Source: Tachypleus tridentatus
Lineage: Eukaryota > Arthropoda > Merostomata > Xiphosura > Limulidae
Direction: 5' to 3'
Assembly: GCF_004210375.1 (NCBI RefSeq)
Contig: NC_134830.1
Span: 2,108,001 to 2,172,000 of the forward strand
Length of the DNA: 64,000 bases
The notes under the pieces: generated by a model
The model's database searches: none
Told to the model about the DNA's origin: nothing
The model's input: the letters and a program-made list of their open reading frames with translations, nothing else
Translations under genes and position numbers: made by a program
Shown: one piece after another, positions 26,674-38,837 of the stretch
How the letters are laid out: each line of letters opens with the position of its first letter
How positions within the stretch are numbered: position 1 is the first letter of the stretch

Positions 26674-27829
26674 TACTCTTCAAAACAAAAAACGCAAAAG
26701 GAATATTGTTTTATTTTAAAGAGAAATAACGTTACAAGCTCAGAATATGTGATGTTACACGTGTTAAGACACTGACTGTCAGACCAAAATGACAATAAAA
26801 GTTGTGCACTTTGAAAACGGAGTAAAACAACGGATTTTTCGCCAAAACGCATTCGTGTTCAATAAATTTGTTTGAGAGATCTGCATGTTCTGCACGTGCA
26901 ACATGTGCAAAATCCCTATAAAAGTGACGGGTTCTCGGTTTCCATAGCTCAGTGTTAAGCCACCGACACGCAATACAGTTACGCCAAGACTGACTGAAGC
27001 ACAACGCAACAACGCCATTGATCGCTTGGAAGCAGGCGAATCTCGATCAGATGTTGCCAGATCTGTGAATGTCCACCCAAGCACCATCACAAGGCTATGG
27101 AATCGTCACCAACAACGTGGATCAACTCGTGACCGTCCACGATCTGGCAGACCTCGTGTGACCACGCCCGCACAAGATCGCTACATCCGGTTACGTCACC
27201 TTCGAGATAAGACCACCACTGCGACGTCTACTGCCTCAACCATACCAGGGCTGCGTAGGATTTCCGATCAGACCGTACACAACCGTTTACGAGATTCTTA
27301 GGCCCCATGTGCAACCCATCATGGTGAACGTCAACGACGTTTTTCAACATGACAACGCCCGTCCTCACACAGCCTGACTCACCACTGTCTTCTTGAAACA
27401 CCACAACATCAACGTTCTTCCCTGGCCCTCCAGATCACCAGATTTAAACCCCATCGAACATCTTTGGGACGAGTTGGACCGACGTCTGCGACGGCGACAA
27501 CATCAACCGCAGACTCTACCTCAGCTTGCAGCAGCTTTGCAGGCTGAGTGGACAGCCATTCCACAGGATGTGATTCATTATCTCATCGCTTCCATGGGCA
27601 GGAGATGCCAAGCAGTTATTGATGCTCACGGGGGGCATACTCGTTATTGACGTTGAGTGACGATAAACTTCAACTAGTGAGCGTGCACTTCGCCTTTGCA
27701 GACTTTGGATGTTCAGCAATGAATGCGCAAAGTTTCACACATGTCATACAGAACTACCCGGAATAAACTTGTTAACAATTTGTCTCAAATTTTGCCTTTT
27801 GCGTTTCTTTTTTTTTTTTTTGAAGAGTA
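26674..27829 (+). mobile_element. Tc1-like DNA transposon, internally deleted
   Basis: Terminal inverted repeats begin tactcttcaaaa and include acgcaaaagg on the left. The reverse complement of the right end (aaaaggcaaa / gcgtttctt / gaagagta) matches, with only an A-run length difference. TA dinucleotides flank both ends (26672-26673 and 27830-27831). At 1156 bp it is shorter than the roughly 1.6 kb of complete Tc1 elements; the loss is inside the transposase gene, between 27301 and about 27320. It cannot make a working transposase and could move only if supplied in trans. Confidence 0.93.
26981..27650 (+). pseudogene. Broken Tc1-family transposase
   Basis: The reading frame starts where ATG is expected but reads ACG (acgccaagactgactgaa, 26981). 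The N-terminal part carries the helix-turn-helix DNA-binding segment (EAGESRSDVARSVNVHPSTI) and the GRPR linker typical of Tc1/mariner proteins, then stops at 27301. The C-terminal part resumes near 27323 with the second catalytic Asp in HDNARPHTA, is cut by an in-frame TGA at about 27378, and continues through DLNPIEHLWDEL to 27650. The spacing from that Asp to the Glu is 34 residues, as in DD34E enzymes. The segment with the first catalytic Asp is deleted. At least three inactivating lesions make this a certain pseudogene. Confidence 0.94.
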
Positions 27830-28079
27830 TATATACCACCAGTCGATAAAAGTGAGGATTTTTAATTGCAGTCTTTAATGAATTAATAGAATATATTTCT
27901 TAATAACTTTGATTCCTTTATAAACTAATTCATGAATCATAGTTAATAGTTTTATGCAAATTCAAACTTTCAATTTTCTATGGATTAAAAAGCTGTCATT
28001 AAAAGTTAAGGTAACTCTCTAAAATGGTTATAAGAGTGACTTTTTAAACTTAACTGTTTTACTTTAACTCAGAATTTCA

Positions 28080-29340
28080 GCTAAAGGCTTTGTTTGTACT
28101 TGTATTGGATACGATCGTTAAGAAAGTCACCAGCAATATGTTCTACAAACACAACTATATACAAACAAATGGCCTGAGAATGGACAACCCCGTATCATCA
28201 GTTCTAGCCAATATTTTTATGACACAAGTTGAAACACAAGCAATTAACACGGCATTACATCCACCACTATACTGGTACATATATGTAGATGACACGGTTG
28301 CGGGATTCAAATCTAAAGAACACATACTTAATTTTTTCAATCACATTAACTCTATACATCCCAACATTAACTTCACATGTAAACAGGAAGAAAGCAATCA
28401 AATATCATTTTGTAACCTCAAAATTACAAGAACCGATACACAATTTAAAACAGAAATCCATCGAAAAATAACCAATACTGGACTATACATTCCTTGGGAC
28501 TCAGTATACGAAACAAAACAAAAACTCAACATACTAAGAAACCAAATAAACACAGCCATAAAACTATGTTCACCAGATAAAATTAACGATGAATTAGACA
28601 AAATAAAACAATACTTCATCAATATCAACAAGTTTCCTCCACAAACCGTAGAAAACATTATACGCACACAACCTGGACAGAAAGCAAAATCAACCAACTA
28701 AAGTAAATATATCTCACGAATCAAAAAATCACGAAACCATATACTGCTGTATACCATATATTCCTGACATCAGCAGACAAATAACCAACATTTGGCAAAA
28801 ACTAGTAACAAAATATGGCATTTCAGTTAATACCAAATTTATTCAAAAACCAGACACAAAACTAAGGTCTATACTATGTAAAAACTACACTGACAAACAC
28901 CACACCAACATTATTTATAAAATTCAATAACTGCCACGACTTCTATATTGGAGAAACAAGTAGAAAAATAGAAACCAGATTCAAAGAACACAAAAAGTCA
29001 CCTTCACACGTTTTCAAACACTGCAAATCAAATAAACACAACATAACCATAGAAAACACTCAAATACTAAATAAAGAAACGCAAACTTAAAGAAGCCTTA
29101 CTTATACAACAACGCAAGCTCAAAATAAACCAATACAAAGGAACACATTTATACCTATATTAATAAATATAATCCAACATCTAAGCACGCCCTCTACATT
29201 CCTACACTCAATTACACAACGCCCTTCAAACATGTGGTCAGCTATCGGTCAGTTACCTCTTTCTTTCTAAGTACGCCCGCTATATTCCTGACGATGACCG
29301 ATGAAGGTATTAGTTTCTACTCTATCCATACTAGCCCTTT
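28080..29340 (+). mobile_element. Penelope-like retroelement, 5'-truncated
   Basis: The element contains the C-terminal half of a reverse transcriptase, a linker and a GIY-YIG endonuclease, the domain order of Penelope-like elements. The RT fingers are absent, so it is truncated at the 5' end, which is usual for these elements. After the last coding motif (ending YLYLY with stop at about 29161) there is about 180 bp of A/T-rich 3' sequence, including a ctgacgatgaccgatgaagg segment. Its outer borders are not marked by a duplication I can see, so start and end are approximate. Confidence 0.88.
28090..29161 (+). pseudogene. Penelope-like RT plus GIY-YIG, frameshifted
   Basis: The first frame, 28090-28701, has RT motifs NGLRMDNPVSSVLANIF (about residues 27-43) and the catalytic YVDD at about residues 65-68, then the thumb-like IHRKIT. 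A stop at 28701 is followed, in another frame, by the linker (IPYIPDISRQITNIWQKL) to about 28929. A further shift leads to the GIY-YIG domain, CHDFYIGET at about 28932-28958, with the downstream RFKEHKKS motif. A third shift near 29085 leads to LKINQYKGTHLYLY. The catalytic YVDD is intact, but the protein is in four pieces and lacks its N-terminus, so it is inactive. Confidence 0.9.
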
Positions 29341-29419
29341 TTAAATATAAAAGTATTTCTTAATATTTAGTATTTCTTAACACGCTTATCCATCACTTAC
29401 GATATACACGTTTAACAAA

Positions 29420-31070
29420 GATCAATTCTACACTTATTGTTGCATTGTAGGATCAGTTGAGTATAAAAACAGAAAAAAAAACTAACATTTATTGCTACAC
29501 TACAAGATCCTGTTACTATAGAAACAGAAATAAAAACAAAAGCTTACTCTACTACTTATTGTTACACTATAGGATCCTGTTAGTACAGAAACAAATATCA
29601 AGTATACGACTTATTCTTACACTAAAGGATCCTGTTACTATAAAAACAGGAACAAAAACAAATATCAACTCCGCTACTTATTGTTACACTACAGAATCCT
29701 GTTGCTATAGAAACAGGAATAAAAACAAATATCAACTTCGGGACTTATTGTTACACTACAGGATCCTGTTACTATAGAAACAAGAATAAAAACAAATATC
29801 AACTTCGGGACTTACTGTTACACTACAGGATCCTGTTACTATAGAAACAAGAATAAAAACAAATATCAACTTCGGGACTAATTGTTACACTACAGGATCC
29901 TGTTACTATAGAAACAAGAATAAAAACAAATATCAACTTCGGGGCTTACTGTTACACTACAGGATCCTGTTACTATAGAAACAGAAATAAAAACAAATAT
30001 CAACTTCGGGACTTACTGTTACACTACAGGATCCTGTTACTATAGAAACAAGAATAAAAACAATTTCAACTTCGGGACTTACTGTTACACTACAGGATCC
30101 TGTTACTATAGAAACAAGAATAAAAACAAATATCAACTTCGGGACTTACTGTTACACTACAGGATCCTGTTACTATAAAAACAAGAATAAAAACAAATAT
30201 CAACTTCGGGACTTACTGTTGCACTACAGGATCCTGTTACTATAGAAACAAGAATAAAAACAAATATAAACTTCGGGACTAATTGTTACACTACAGGATC
30301 CTGTTACTATAGAAACAAGAATAAAAACAAATATCAACATCGGGACTTACTGTTACACTACAGGATCCTGTTACTATAGAAACAGAAATAAAAACAAAGG
30401 CTTACTCTACAACTTATTGTTACACTACAGGATCCTGTTATTACAGAAACAGGAATAAAACAAATATGAAATCTATCACTTTATTGTTACACTACAGGGT
30501 CCTGTTATTACAGAAACAGGAATAAAACAAATATGAACTCTATCACTTTATTGTTACATTATAGGATCCTGTTACTATATAAATAGGAATAAAAGCAAAG
30601 ATCATTACTATAGAAAAAGAAATAAAAGCAAAGATCAACTCTACCACACATTGTTACACTATATAATAGTGTTACTACAGAGACAAGAATAAAAACAAAG
30701 TTTAAATATACCACTTATTGGTACACTCCAGGATCCTGTCACTAAAGAGTGTGAAATAAAAACCAAATCAACTCTATCACTTGTTTTTACACTATAGGAT
30801 CCTGTTACTAGAGAAATAGGAATAAAAACAAAGACCAACTGTACTACTTATTGTTATGCTATTCCATCCTGTTGCTATAGGAACAGGAATAAAAACAAAG
30901 ATCAATTCTACCTCTTATTATTACACTACAGGATCCTGTTACTATAGAAACAGGAATAAAAACAAAGATCAAATCTGCCACTTATTGTTACACTATAAGA
31001 TCCTGTTACTATAGAAATAGGAATAAATTCAGAGATCAAATCTGCCACTTGTTATTATACCACAGAACGG
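29420..31070. repeat. Tandem array, 67-bp unit, about 24 copies
   Basis: The unit contains ttgttacactacaggatcct, gttactatagaaacaagaat, aaaaacaaatatcaacttcg. The motif ggatcctgtt recurs at 29761, 29828 and 29895. Each typical unit carries the 12-bp perfect palindrome acaggatcctgt. Units from about 29700 to 30360 are nearly uniform; the flanks are diverged. Confidence 0.94.
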
Positions 31071-31605
31071 AACGAAAACTTTTCTGTTCATATGATGCGA
31101 ATCCACTGAACAATTGGTTCCCGTATGTAGGTTTCTACAACCGTATTTTAACTATATAAATCGTACAGTATAGTGCATGTTATTTTTCTTTTACCCCATC
31201 CATATAATATATTGTCTTACATCATCACTTACGCGTTTGCTGAAATTACATGCGGGTTTAAGAGAAATAATGCTGACTCAGCATTACAAAATGTTTTACA
31301 AAATCATTCCGATCTGATTTTGCCAAGTAATCAGTAACGTGATGCATGAAAATTTGGTGATAATAATACACAATGTTTTAGTTACGTAGCATGGTAACTG
31401 TAACTGAATGGCCAGAAACTGAGCTAAATTTAGAAGTTAAATAAATATTGATATATATTAAATTTATTATATTTGTCAACAAGATTAATCCACAGAGTTT
31501 CTGTTTAGTGCAAATAAATCTATTATAGAACCAATAACACAATTTATAATAATAGTTATTACTAATAATGTTCTATATAAAAAATTATAAAACTTACAAA
31601 TCAAT
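31071..31605. other. AT-rich stretch, nothing recognised
   Basis: Single-copy within the window, with no supported feature. Confidence 0.35.
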
Positions 31606-32388
31606 ATTGAATCTTCTATATGGGCTGGACCATCTTACTATCTTATTGAATCTTCTATATGTGCTGGATCATCTTACTATCTTATTGAATCTTCTATGTG
31701 GGCTGGACCATCTTACTATCTTATTGAATCTTCTATATGTGCTGGACCATCTTACTATCTTATTGAATCTTCTATATGGACTGGACCATCATACTATCTT
31801 GTTTAATCTTCTATGTGTGCTGGACCATCTTACTATCTTATTGAATCTCCTATGTGGGCTGGACCATCTTACTATCTTATTGAATCTTCTATGTGGGCTG
31901 GACCATCTTACTATCTTATTTAATCTTCTATGTGTGCTGGACCATCTTACTATCTTATTGAATCTTCTATGTGGGCTGGACCATCTTACTATCTTATTTA
32001 ATCTTCTATGTGTGCTGGACCATCTTACTATCTTATTGAATCTTCTATGTGTGCTGGACCATCTTACTATCTTATTTAATCTTCTATGTGGGCTGGACCA
32101 TCTTACTATCTTATTGAATCTTCTATGTGGGCTGGACCATCTTACTATCTTATTGAATCTTCTATGTGGGCTGGACCATCTTACTATCTTATTGAATCTT
32201 CTATGTGGGCTGGACCATCTTACTATCTTATTTAATCTTCTATGTGGGCTGGACCATCTTACTATCTTATTGAATCTTCTATGTGTGCTGGACCATCTTA
32301 CTATCTTATTGAATCTTCTATGTGGGCTGGACCATCTTACTATCTTATTGAATCTTCTATGTGGGCTGGACCATCTTACTATCTTATC
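31606..32388. repeat. Tandem array, 39-bp unit, about 20 copies
   Basis: The unit is gaatcttctatgtgggctgg followed by accatcttactatcttatt. A 275-codon + strand frame (31568-32395, a 13-residue repeat of the type NLLCGLDHLTILL) runs through it. The unit differences (Tyr/Cys, Gly/Val, Leu/Phe) change residues freely. There is no flanking domain, signal or intron structure. I regard it as non-coding. Confidence 0.92.
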
Positions 32389-32504
32389 ACAATGAGCTAG
32401 CTAGCTCGCATTTCTTCTTCTTCGTCACTCACACGGCGAAGGTTTCCACCGATGAAACTATGTAATATTTTGGTAAAAAATATTAATGCCCGATGTTTAA
32501 ATTT

Positions 32505-33836
32505 TCGACAAAATAGTAATAACTTTACAATACCTTCATCCGTGGAGACTAGACTGTTAAACAAAATAGTAATAACTTTACAATACCTTCATCCGTGGAA
32601 ACTAGACTGTTAAACAAAATAGTAATAACTTTACAATACCTTTATCCGTGGAAACTAGACTGTTAAACAAAATAGTAATAACTTTACAATACCTTCATCC
32701 GTGGAAACTAGACTGTTAAACAAAATAGTAATAACTTTACAATACCTTCATCCGTGGAAACTAGACTGTTAAACAAAATAGTAATAACATTACAATACCT
32801 TCATCCGTGGAAACTAGACTGTTAAACAAAATAGTAATAACTTTACAATACCTTCATCCGTGGAAACTAGACTGTTAAACAAAATAGTAATAACTTTACA
32901 ATACCTTCATCCGTGGAAACTAGACTGTTAAACAAAATAGTAATAACATTACAATACCTTCATCCGTGGAAACTAGACTGTTAAACAAAATAGTAATAAC
33001 TTTACAATACCTTCATCCGTGGAAACTAGACTGTTAAACAAAATAGTAATAACATTACAATACCTTCATCCGTGGAAACTAGACTGTTAAACAAAATAGT
33101 AATAACTTTACAATACCTTCATCCGTGGAAACTAGACTGTTAAACAAAATAGTAATAACTTTACAATACCTTCATCCGTGGAAACTAGACTGTTAAACAA
33201 AATAGTAATAACTTTACAATACCTTCATCCGTGGAAACTAGACTGTTAAACAAAATAGTAATAACTTTACAATACCTTCATCCGTGGAAACTAGACTGTT
33301 AAACAAAATAGTAATAACTTTACAATACCTTCATCCGTGGAAACTAGACTGTTAAACAAAATAGTAATAACATTACAATACCTTCATCCGTGGAAACTAG
33401 ACTGTTAAACAAAATAGTAATAACTTTACAATACCTTCATCCGTGGAAACTAGACTGTTAAACAAAATAGTAATAACATTACAAAACCTTCATCCGTGGA
33501 AACTAGACTGTTAAACAAAATAGTAATAACATTACAATACCTTCATCCGTGGAAACTAGACTGTTAAACAAAATAGTAATGACTTTACAATACCTTCATC
33601 CGTGGAAACTAGACTGTTAAACAAAATAGTAATAACTTTACAATACCTTCATCCGTGGAAACTAGACTGTTAAACAAAATAGTAATAACATTACAATACC
33701 TTCATCCGTGGAAACTAGACTGTTAAACAAAATAGTAATAACATTACAATACCTTCATCCGTGGAAACTAGACTGTTAAACAAAATAGTAATAACTTTAC
33801 AATACCTTCATCCGTGGAAACTAGACTGTTAAACAA
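32505..33836. repeat. Tandem array, 53-bp unit, about 25 nearly identical copies
   Basis: The unit is aaacaaaatagtaataactt, tacaataccttcatccgtgg, aaactagactgtt. Almost the only variation is actttac versus acattac. The first copy has ggagac for ggaaac. Such uniformity over 1.3 kb points to very recent expansion. It is the youngest-looking array in the window. Confidence 0.96.
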
Positions 33837-34041
33837 AGATGTTTCCTAAAAACATCGATATCCACTATTAACTTATTATAAACCCGACTGGTTAATGATA
33901 ATGCATGAGTTAAGAAAGTAACATTCTAAGAAACATGAAAGACTAAAAGGGGTACATCCACAAAATGCAGATATTTAAATAAACAGGCTTATTTCATTGT
34001 CACTACTTTATAAAAACATGTCGTTTTTAATCTTACCAGTA

Positions 34042-34321
34042 GGGCCCGGCATGACCAAGCGTGTTGAGGTGTGCGACTCGTAATCTGAGGGTCGAGGGTT
34101 CGCATCCCCGTCGCGCCAAACATGCTCGCCCTTTCAGCCGTGAGGGCGTTATAATGTGACGGTCAATCCCACTATTCGTTGGTAAAAGAGTAGCCCAAGA
34201 GTTGGCGGTGGGTAGTAATGACTAGCTGCCTTCCCTCTAGTGTTACACTACTACATTAGGGACGGCTAGCACAGACAGCCCTCGAGTAGCTTTGTGTGAA
34301 ATTCAGAAAACAACAACAAAC
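34042..34321 (+). mobile_element. tRNA-derived SINE (family 1)
   Basis: The + strand copy starts ggcccggcatgacc and ends in a caacaacaaa tail. A 12-bp duplication, atcttaccagta, lies at 34030-34041 and 34322-34333. A few body substitutions set it apart from the other copies. Confidence 0.94.
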
Positions 34322-34333
34322 ATCTTACCAGTA

Positions 34334-34754
34334 ATCTACTGATAATATCTTCAATTATGTTATTTCACCCAGAACTTTCCGTACACTTGAATTCCATAAA
34401 GAATTAGAAAGCTTTGCTTGAAAATAAGCCATTTAAAATTATATTAGTTAATCAATGAGAATTGCCTTTTGTCATGTTACTTTAAATTCAGAACTAATAT
34501 TACAAGTTCCCCGAAACTATTCATGAAGATAAAATTACACATTTTTATGGTTTTCGTTCACGTACCTCGTTTCTTCACGACACACCTAAACTGCTGAAAT
34601 CAAACCTTTCTGTAAAAGTGAAATCGAACAAAGGTAATGCTGTTGTTACCATGGATTGAATAGCAAATAAACCGTTAAGAAATAAAAACTAACTAAATCC
34701 ATTCCAATCAAAAGGAATTTTAAAACTTCCCCATTTTCTACTCTTCATATGAAT
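34334..34754. other. AT-rich stretch, nothing recognised
   Basis: No supported feature. Confidence 0.35.
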
Positions 34755-34925
34755 TTCTTCTCTACTTCTCAAAATTATAGTCTCCTCGAACTCACGAGTC
34801 TCATTTCTCAAAATTATAGTCTCCTCGAACTCACGAGTCTCATTTCTCAAAGTTATAGTCTCCTCGAACTCACGAGTCTCATTTCTCAAAATTATACTCT
34901 CCTCGAACTCACGAGTCTCATTTCT
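34755..34925. repeat. Tandem array, 39-bp unit, about 4 copies
   Basis: The unit is aaaattatagtctcctcgaa followed by ctcacgagtctcatttctc. It contains the interrupted palindrome ctcgaactcacgag. Short ORFs on both strands are by-products. Confidence 0.9.
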
Positions 34926-35204
34926 CTTCACGTTCTATTGTTTCGATGTTAAAAACTGACAATCTAGGAAACTTCCTCGCTTGAATGTTTTGTAAACATG
35001 TTTCTCGTGTTTCCTTTTTCCTAAAGAAATCTGAAATCTTTATAAAAACCTCCAAGAATATTGTCACATTGTTCAATTAGTCACATCTGATGTAAAATAA
35101 AAACAAATCTGTTGATTCAAAGCACCGTCTTTGAAGTGATGAATGCTGCACTGGAATATTGCCAAAAGACTCTAATCCTTGGTTTCGTCTAAAGATGGAC
35201 ACCA

Positions 35205-35720
35205 TAAAAAAATTTTTTATCATTGCTATCATATCTCTAAATCTAAATTGTTAATTATATCCTAACCAAAGGCTTAAGAATGGTAGATTCTCTACTTCCA
35301 GTACCTGCCAATATTATCAGGATAAGATATAAACTTTATAAACATTTTTATCGTTTCAATATGTTGATGATACATTTAGCCTCTTCGATATCCTAAACCT
35401 TCCTTATGCATGAATTATTCTCTCATCTAAAGCAAATAAATCAAAACATGGAATTCAAGATGTTGGTGAAAAACTATACTTTTCAAATGTTCTTATTAAA
35501 AAGATAAACACAGGCTTTCACACAGAGACATCATGTTCCTTGTAGCTCTCTTCATGACCAATACAAAAACCACGTTATAATAATCTGTGCTGTTTGAATA
35601 AATTATATCACAAGATTCAACATCGATTGTTCCAAAAAAAGATAACGAAAAACCTAGATTTCAGTTTCGTGAATAAAACACATTCCCTCCCACTGTTGTT
35701 ATTCAAGTAATCGAATCATT
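35205..35720 (+). pseudogene. Decayed reverse transcriptase remnant
   Basis: Scattered frames hold RT signatures in the correct order. GLRMVDSLLPVPANI, resembling the conserved motif before the active site, lies near 35270-35315. QYVDDTFSLF, with the catalytic YVDD, lies near 35355-35390. Further on there is a segment like HLKQINQNMEF and FLLKR followed by a thumb-like stretch. Stops and frameshifts separate them. The pattern suits a Penelope-like or related RT. It is more decayed than the copy at 28090, and its borders are uncertain. Confidence 0.65.
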
Positions 35721-35853
35721 TGAAAATAAATCATAAAATGATTTATAAAATGTTCCTTCAGAATTTGTCCATGTTCCTTGTGGTTTACCACAAAACTTCA
35801 TTAACAATGTTAGGCTGATTCATATCTAAATAGTGCGTAGCTAATGATGTTTC

Positions 35854-37088
35854 AGGAAATATGCATACAGTTGAATGTACAGTTGTTATATATTAGTTAG
35901 ACAAGCAGAAAACTGTTTATTTGTTTGTAAGAAATGTGGATACAGTTGAATGTACAGTTGTTATATATTAGTTAGACAAGCAGAAAACTGTTTATTTGTT
36001 TGTAAGAAATGTGGATACCGTTGAAGGTACAGTTGTTTTAATTAATTAGACAAGCAGAAAACTGTTTATTTGTTTGTAAGAAATATGGATACAGTTGAAT
36101 GTACAGTTGTTATATATTAGTTAGACAAGCATAAAACTGTTTATTTGTTTGTAAAAAATGTGGATACAGTTAAATGTACAGTTGTTATATATTAGTTGGA
36201 TAAGCAGAAAACTGTTTATTTGTTTGTAAGAAATATGGATACAGTTGAATGTACAGTTGTTATATATTAGTTAGACAAGCAGAAAACTGTTTATTTGTTT
36301 GTAAGAAATGTGGATATAGTTGAATGTACAGTTGTTATATATTTGTTAGACAAGCAGAAAACTGTTTATATGTTTGTAAGAAATATGGATACAGTTGAAT
36401 GTACCATTGTTATATATTAGTTAGACAAGCATAAAACTGTTTATTTGTTTGTAAGAAATGTGGATACAGTTGAATGTACAGTTGCTATATATTAGTTAGA
36501 CAAGCGGAAAACTGTTTATTTGTTTGTAAGAAATGTGATACAGTTGAATGTACAGTTGTTATATATTAGTTAGACAAGCAGAAAACTGTTTATTTGTTTG
36601 TGAGAAATATGGATACAGTTGAATGTACAGTTGTTATATATTAGTTAGACAAGCATAAAACTGTTTATTTGTTTGCAAGAAATATGGTTACAGTTGAATG
36701 TACAGTTATATATTAATAAGACAAGCATAAAACTGTATACTTGTTTGTAGGAAATGTGAATATAGTTAAATGTACACCTGTTGTATATTAGTAACACAAA
36801 GAGACAACTGTGTGACTCTTTCTAGGAAATATGGAAATTTGAAGGTACAGACTGAGAAAGTTATTATATACTAGTGAAACAACTGTATCCTTGTTTGTAG
36901 CAAATGTGGATACATTTCAATGTACAGACTGTAAAAGTTGTTATATATTGGTAAAAGAACTGGATACTTGTACGTAAAAAATGTGGATATAGTTGAATGT
37001 ACAGACTGAAAGGACAATTGTATATTAGAGAGAGAAGTTGCCAACTGTGTAGTTTTTTGAAAATGTAGATACAGTTGAACGTACAGTT
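35854..37088. repeat. Tandem array, 75-bp unit, left part
   Basis: The unit contains gtggatacagttgaatgtac, agttgttatatattagttag, acaagcagaaaactgtttat, ttgtttgtaagaaat; for example ttgaatg at 35871 and 35946. About 16 copies, with the last few (from about 36700) more diverged. The array stops at a hAT insertion and resumes at 38838. Confidence 0.94.
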
Positions 37089-38837
37089 CAGTGGAGGCGC
37101 CAAGATATTTTCGTTGGGGGGCTGAGGGGGGTTTGAGGTAAACTGTGGAGGGGCTTCCCAAAATGCCATCAATATGAAGTATAGATGGTAAATTATAATA
37201 ATGTAAATACCAAGGTACATTACAGAAAGGTGTGCTATTTGGAACTGCGTTTTCCATGCAGTTTTCATTGGAAACTCATACTCTGATTAATAATTCATTA
37301 TTAGAAATTAAAAATAATCTGTTTATGAAAATATGCGTATATGTAAAAGAGGAAGCTCACCTAAATTCCACCCAAGGTAATACATAAAGAAAATCAAGAT
37401 TAGCTTAGATTGAACATTTAATATACCATTAAGAGTAAAGCTACAAATCAAAAGAAATCTAACATAAAGACACAGTTTACATAGCAGAAACGAATTATCC
37501 CATGTGAAGTTAATACACTCTGAGGAAAAGTAAGGTCACTATCAGGCTAACTATCTTTCATCATGTTGTGTTTATAGTCAATATTACTTCAAAACAATGC
37601 GCCTGTTCTGGTGATTGGCAGCAAATGTGTCTATAACAGTATCAATATCGAGTTGTTTTGCCCTCCTGGAGTTTACTGATATGACAGCAAGGTTGCTGGT
37701 GCTGTTGTTACCATTGCTGTTGGGCAACTATGTCTTGAGAAGCTTCAGACATGAGAAACTTCTCTCACAGGCAGCTGAAGTGACAAACATGGTCACAGTG
37801 ATGCATACAAGTTTGTGAAAATCCATGAAGGCATCCTTGTATGGCTTCAGCATGGTTGCAAGCTCCAATGGTGGGGATACTTGTCTTTCTTCCTGGCAAT
37901 TAGCCAGTTCAACTGGTGGACCTCCACTGCGAGGTCATCCTCTGCCACACCATAGTTTGCTACCATTCCTAAGAGTGCTTGTTTGTCCAGAAATGTGGAG
38001 TGTTTGGGGTTCAATGCAGTTGCACCCATCAGAACACTGCAGACATCAAAGGAGAATCTTCTATTCAGCTCGTTGAGCATCCTGTTTATGATGGCATAGA
38101 AGGTGTGTCTCCTGGCATCTGATGTTGGTTCAGCTCTTTGGCCAGTACTAGATGTGTGATTATGAATTCGTCCAGGTGTCTGGAGGAAGATTTCTGTCCA
38201 CCTTGATGCACTGTTACAGTGCGTATTCTCACTTTCTTACCTATATTCTCAGCAGACTCTTCCAAGTCTTTCCATGCTGCTTCATTTCTAATTTTTGAGA
38301 GACCAAGAGATGACAAATTGTACTAGGTCCTTTGCAGAGGCCAGCTGCAGGTCAGGTGACTGGAGGTGGTCTGATAGCTGTTTTGTCATCAGCAGTAGTT
38401 TTTCTATGGCCACTAGAATGGTTAAGAACTGCTGATCTTGGAGAATGCACAGGCCCTTTGATTCAGTGGCTCTGTGGACATTGTTCCCCTCCACAAGGCG
38501 CTTTAGGGTTGTCAACGTGGTTTAGGAAATCAACGTGGTTGTCTAATCTTCGTCAAAGCTAAGATAGAATGGCATTACACAGAGAGCAGCAATACAGCGC
38601 ATGAGTTTCAGTGCATTCAGTACGGTGCTATGGGATGCATGACACATACTTCCGTTTTAATGAAGACGTTGAATTCTACAGATCTATGTCTTTTTGATGT
38701 TAATTGTTAAGCAACAACGACGATTGTGTTTTCCATATTTTATGAATATATATAGGTAACAATATTGGAAGGGCTGAGGGAAGCATGGCTCATTGGGGGG
38801 CTCAAGCCCCTCCAAGCCCCCCTTGGCACCGCCACTG
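37089..38837 (-). mobile_element. hAT-superfamily DNA transposon, 1749 bp, dead
   Basis: It has terminal inverted repeats: cagtggaggcgccaag on the left, and the right end read in reverse is cagtggcggtgccaag. It is flanked by an exact 8-bp duplication, gtacagtt, at 37081-37088 and 38838-38845. That 8-mer belongs to the 75-bp array unit. An 8-bp duplication with CAG-starting ends is characteristic of hAT elements. The minus-strand gene inside encodes a degraded hAT transposase. Beyond the gene, both ends hold G-rich and C-rich sub-terminal tracts. Confidence 0.95.
37584..38640 (-). pseudogene. Broken hAT transposase, C-terminal part
   Basis: Minus-strand frames give a continuous similarity in order: ALKLMRCIAALC (about 38600), FLTILVAIEKLLLMTKQLSD, AENIGKKVRIRT, then LNELNRRFSFDVC and ALNPKHSTFL. 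Last comes the diagnostic hAT dimerisation block with SAACERSFSCLKLLKT, followed by LAVISVNSRRAKQLDID and a stop at 37584. A TAG interrupts the dimerisation block just after LLKT, and frame breaks lie near 38080-38090, 38290-38320 and 38520-38560. The protein resembles the transposase-derived ZMYM1/P52rIPK group. The N-terminal zinc finger and first catalytic region are missing. Confidence 0.9.

Noticed and set aside
31568-32395. 275-codon Leu-rich repeat frame
   Set aside because: It follows a 39-bp array. Differences between units change amino acids freely, and there is no domain context or splice structure.
36864-37268. Minus-strand frames of 128-134 codons
   Set aside because: They cross the junction between the 75-bp array and the hAT element end, so they cannot be a conserved gene.
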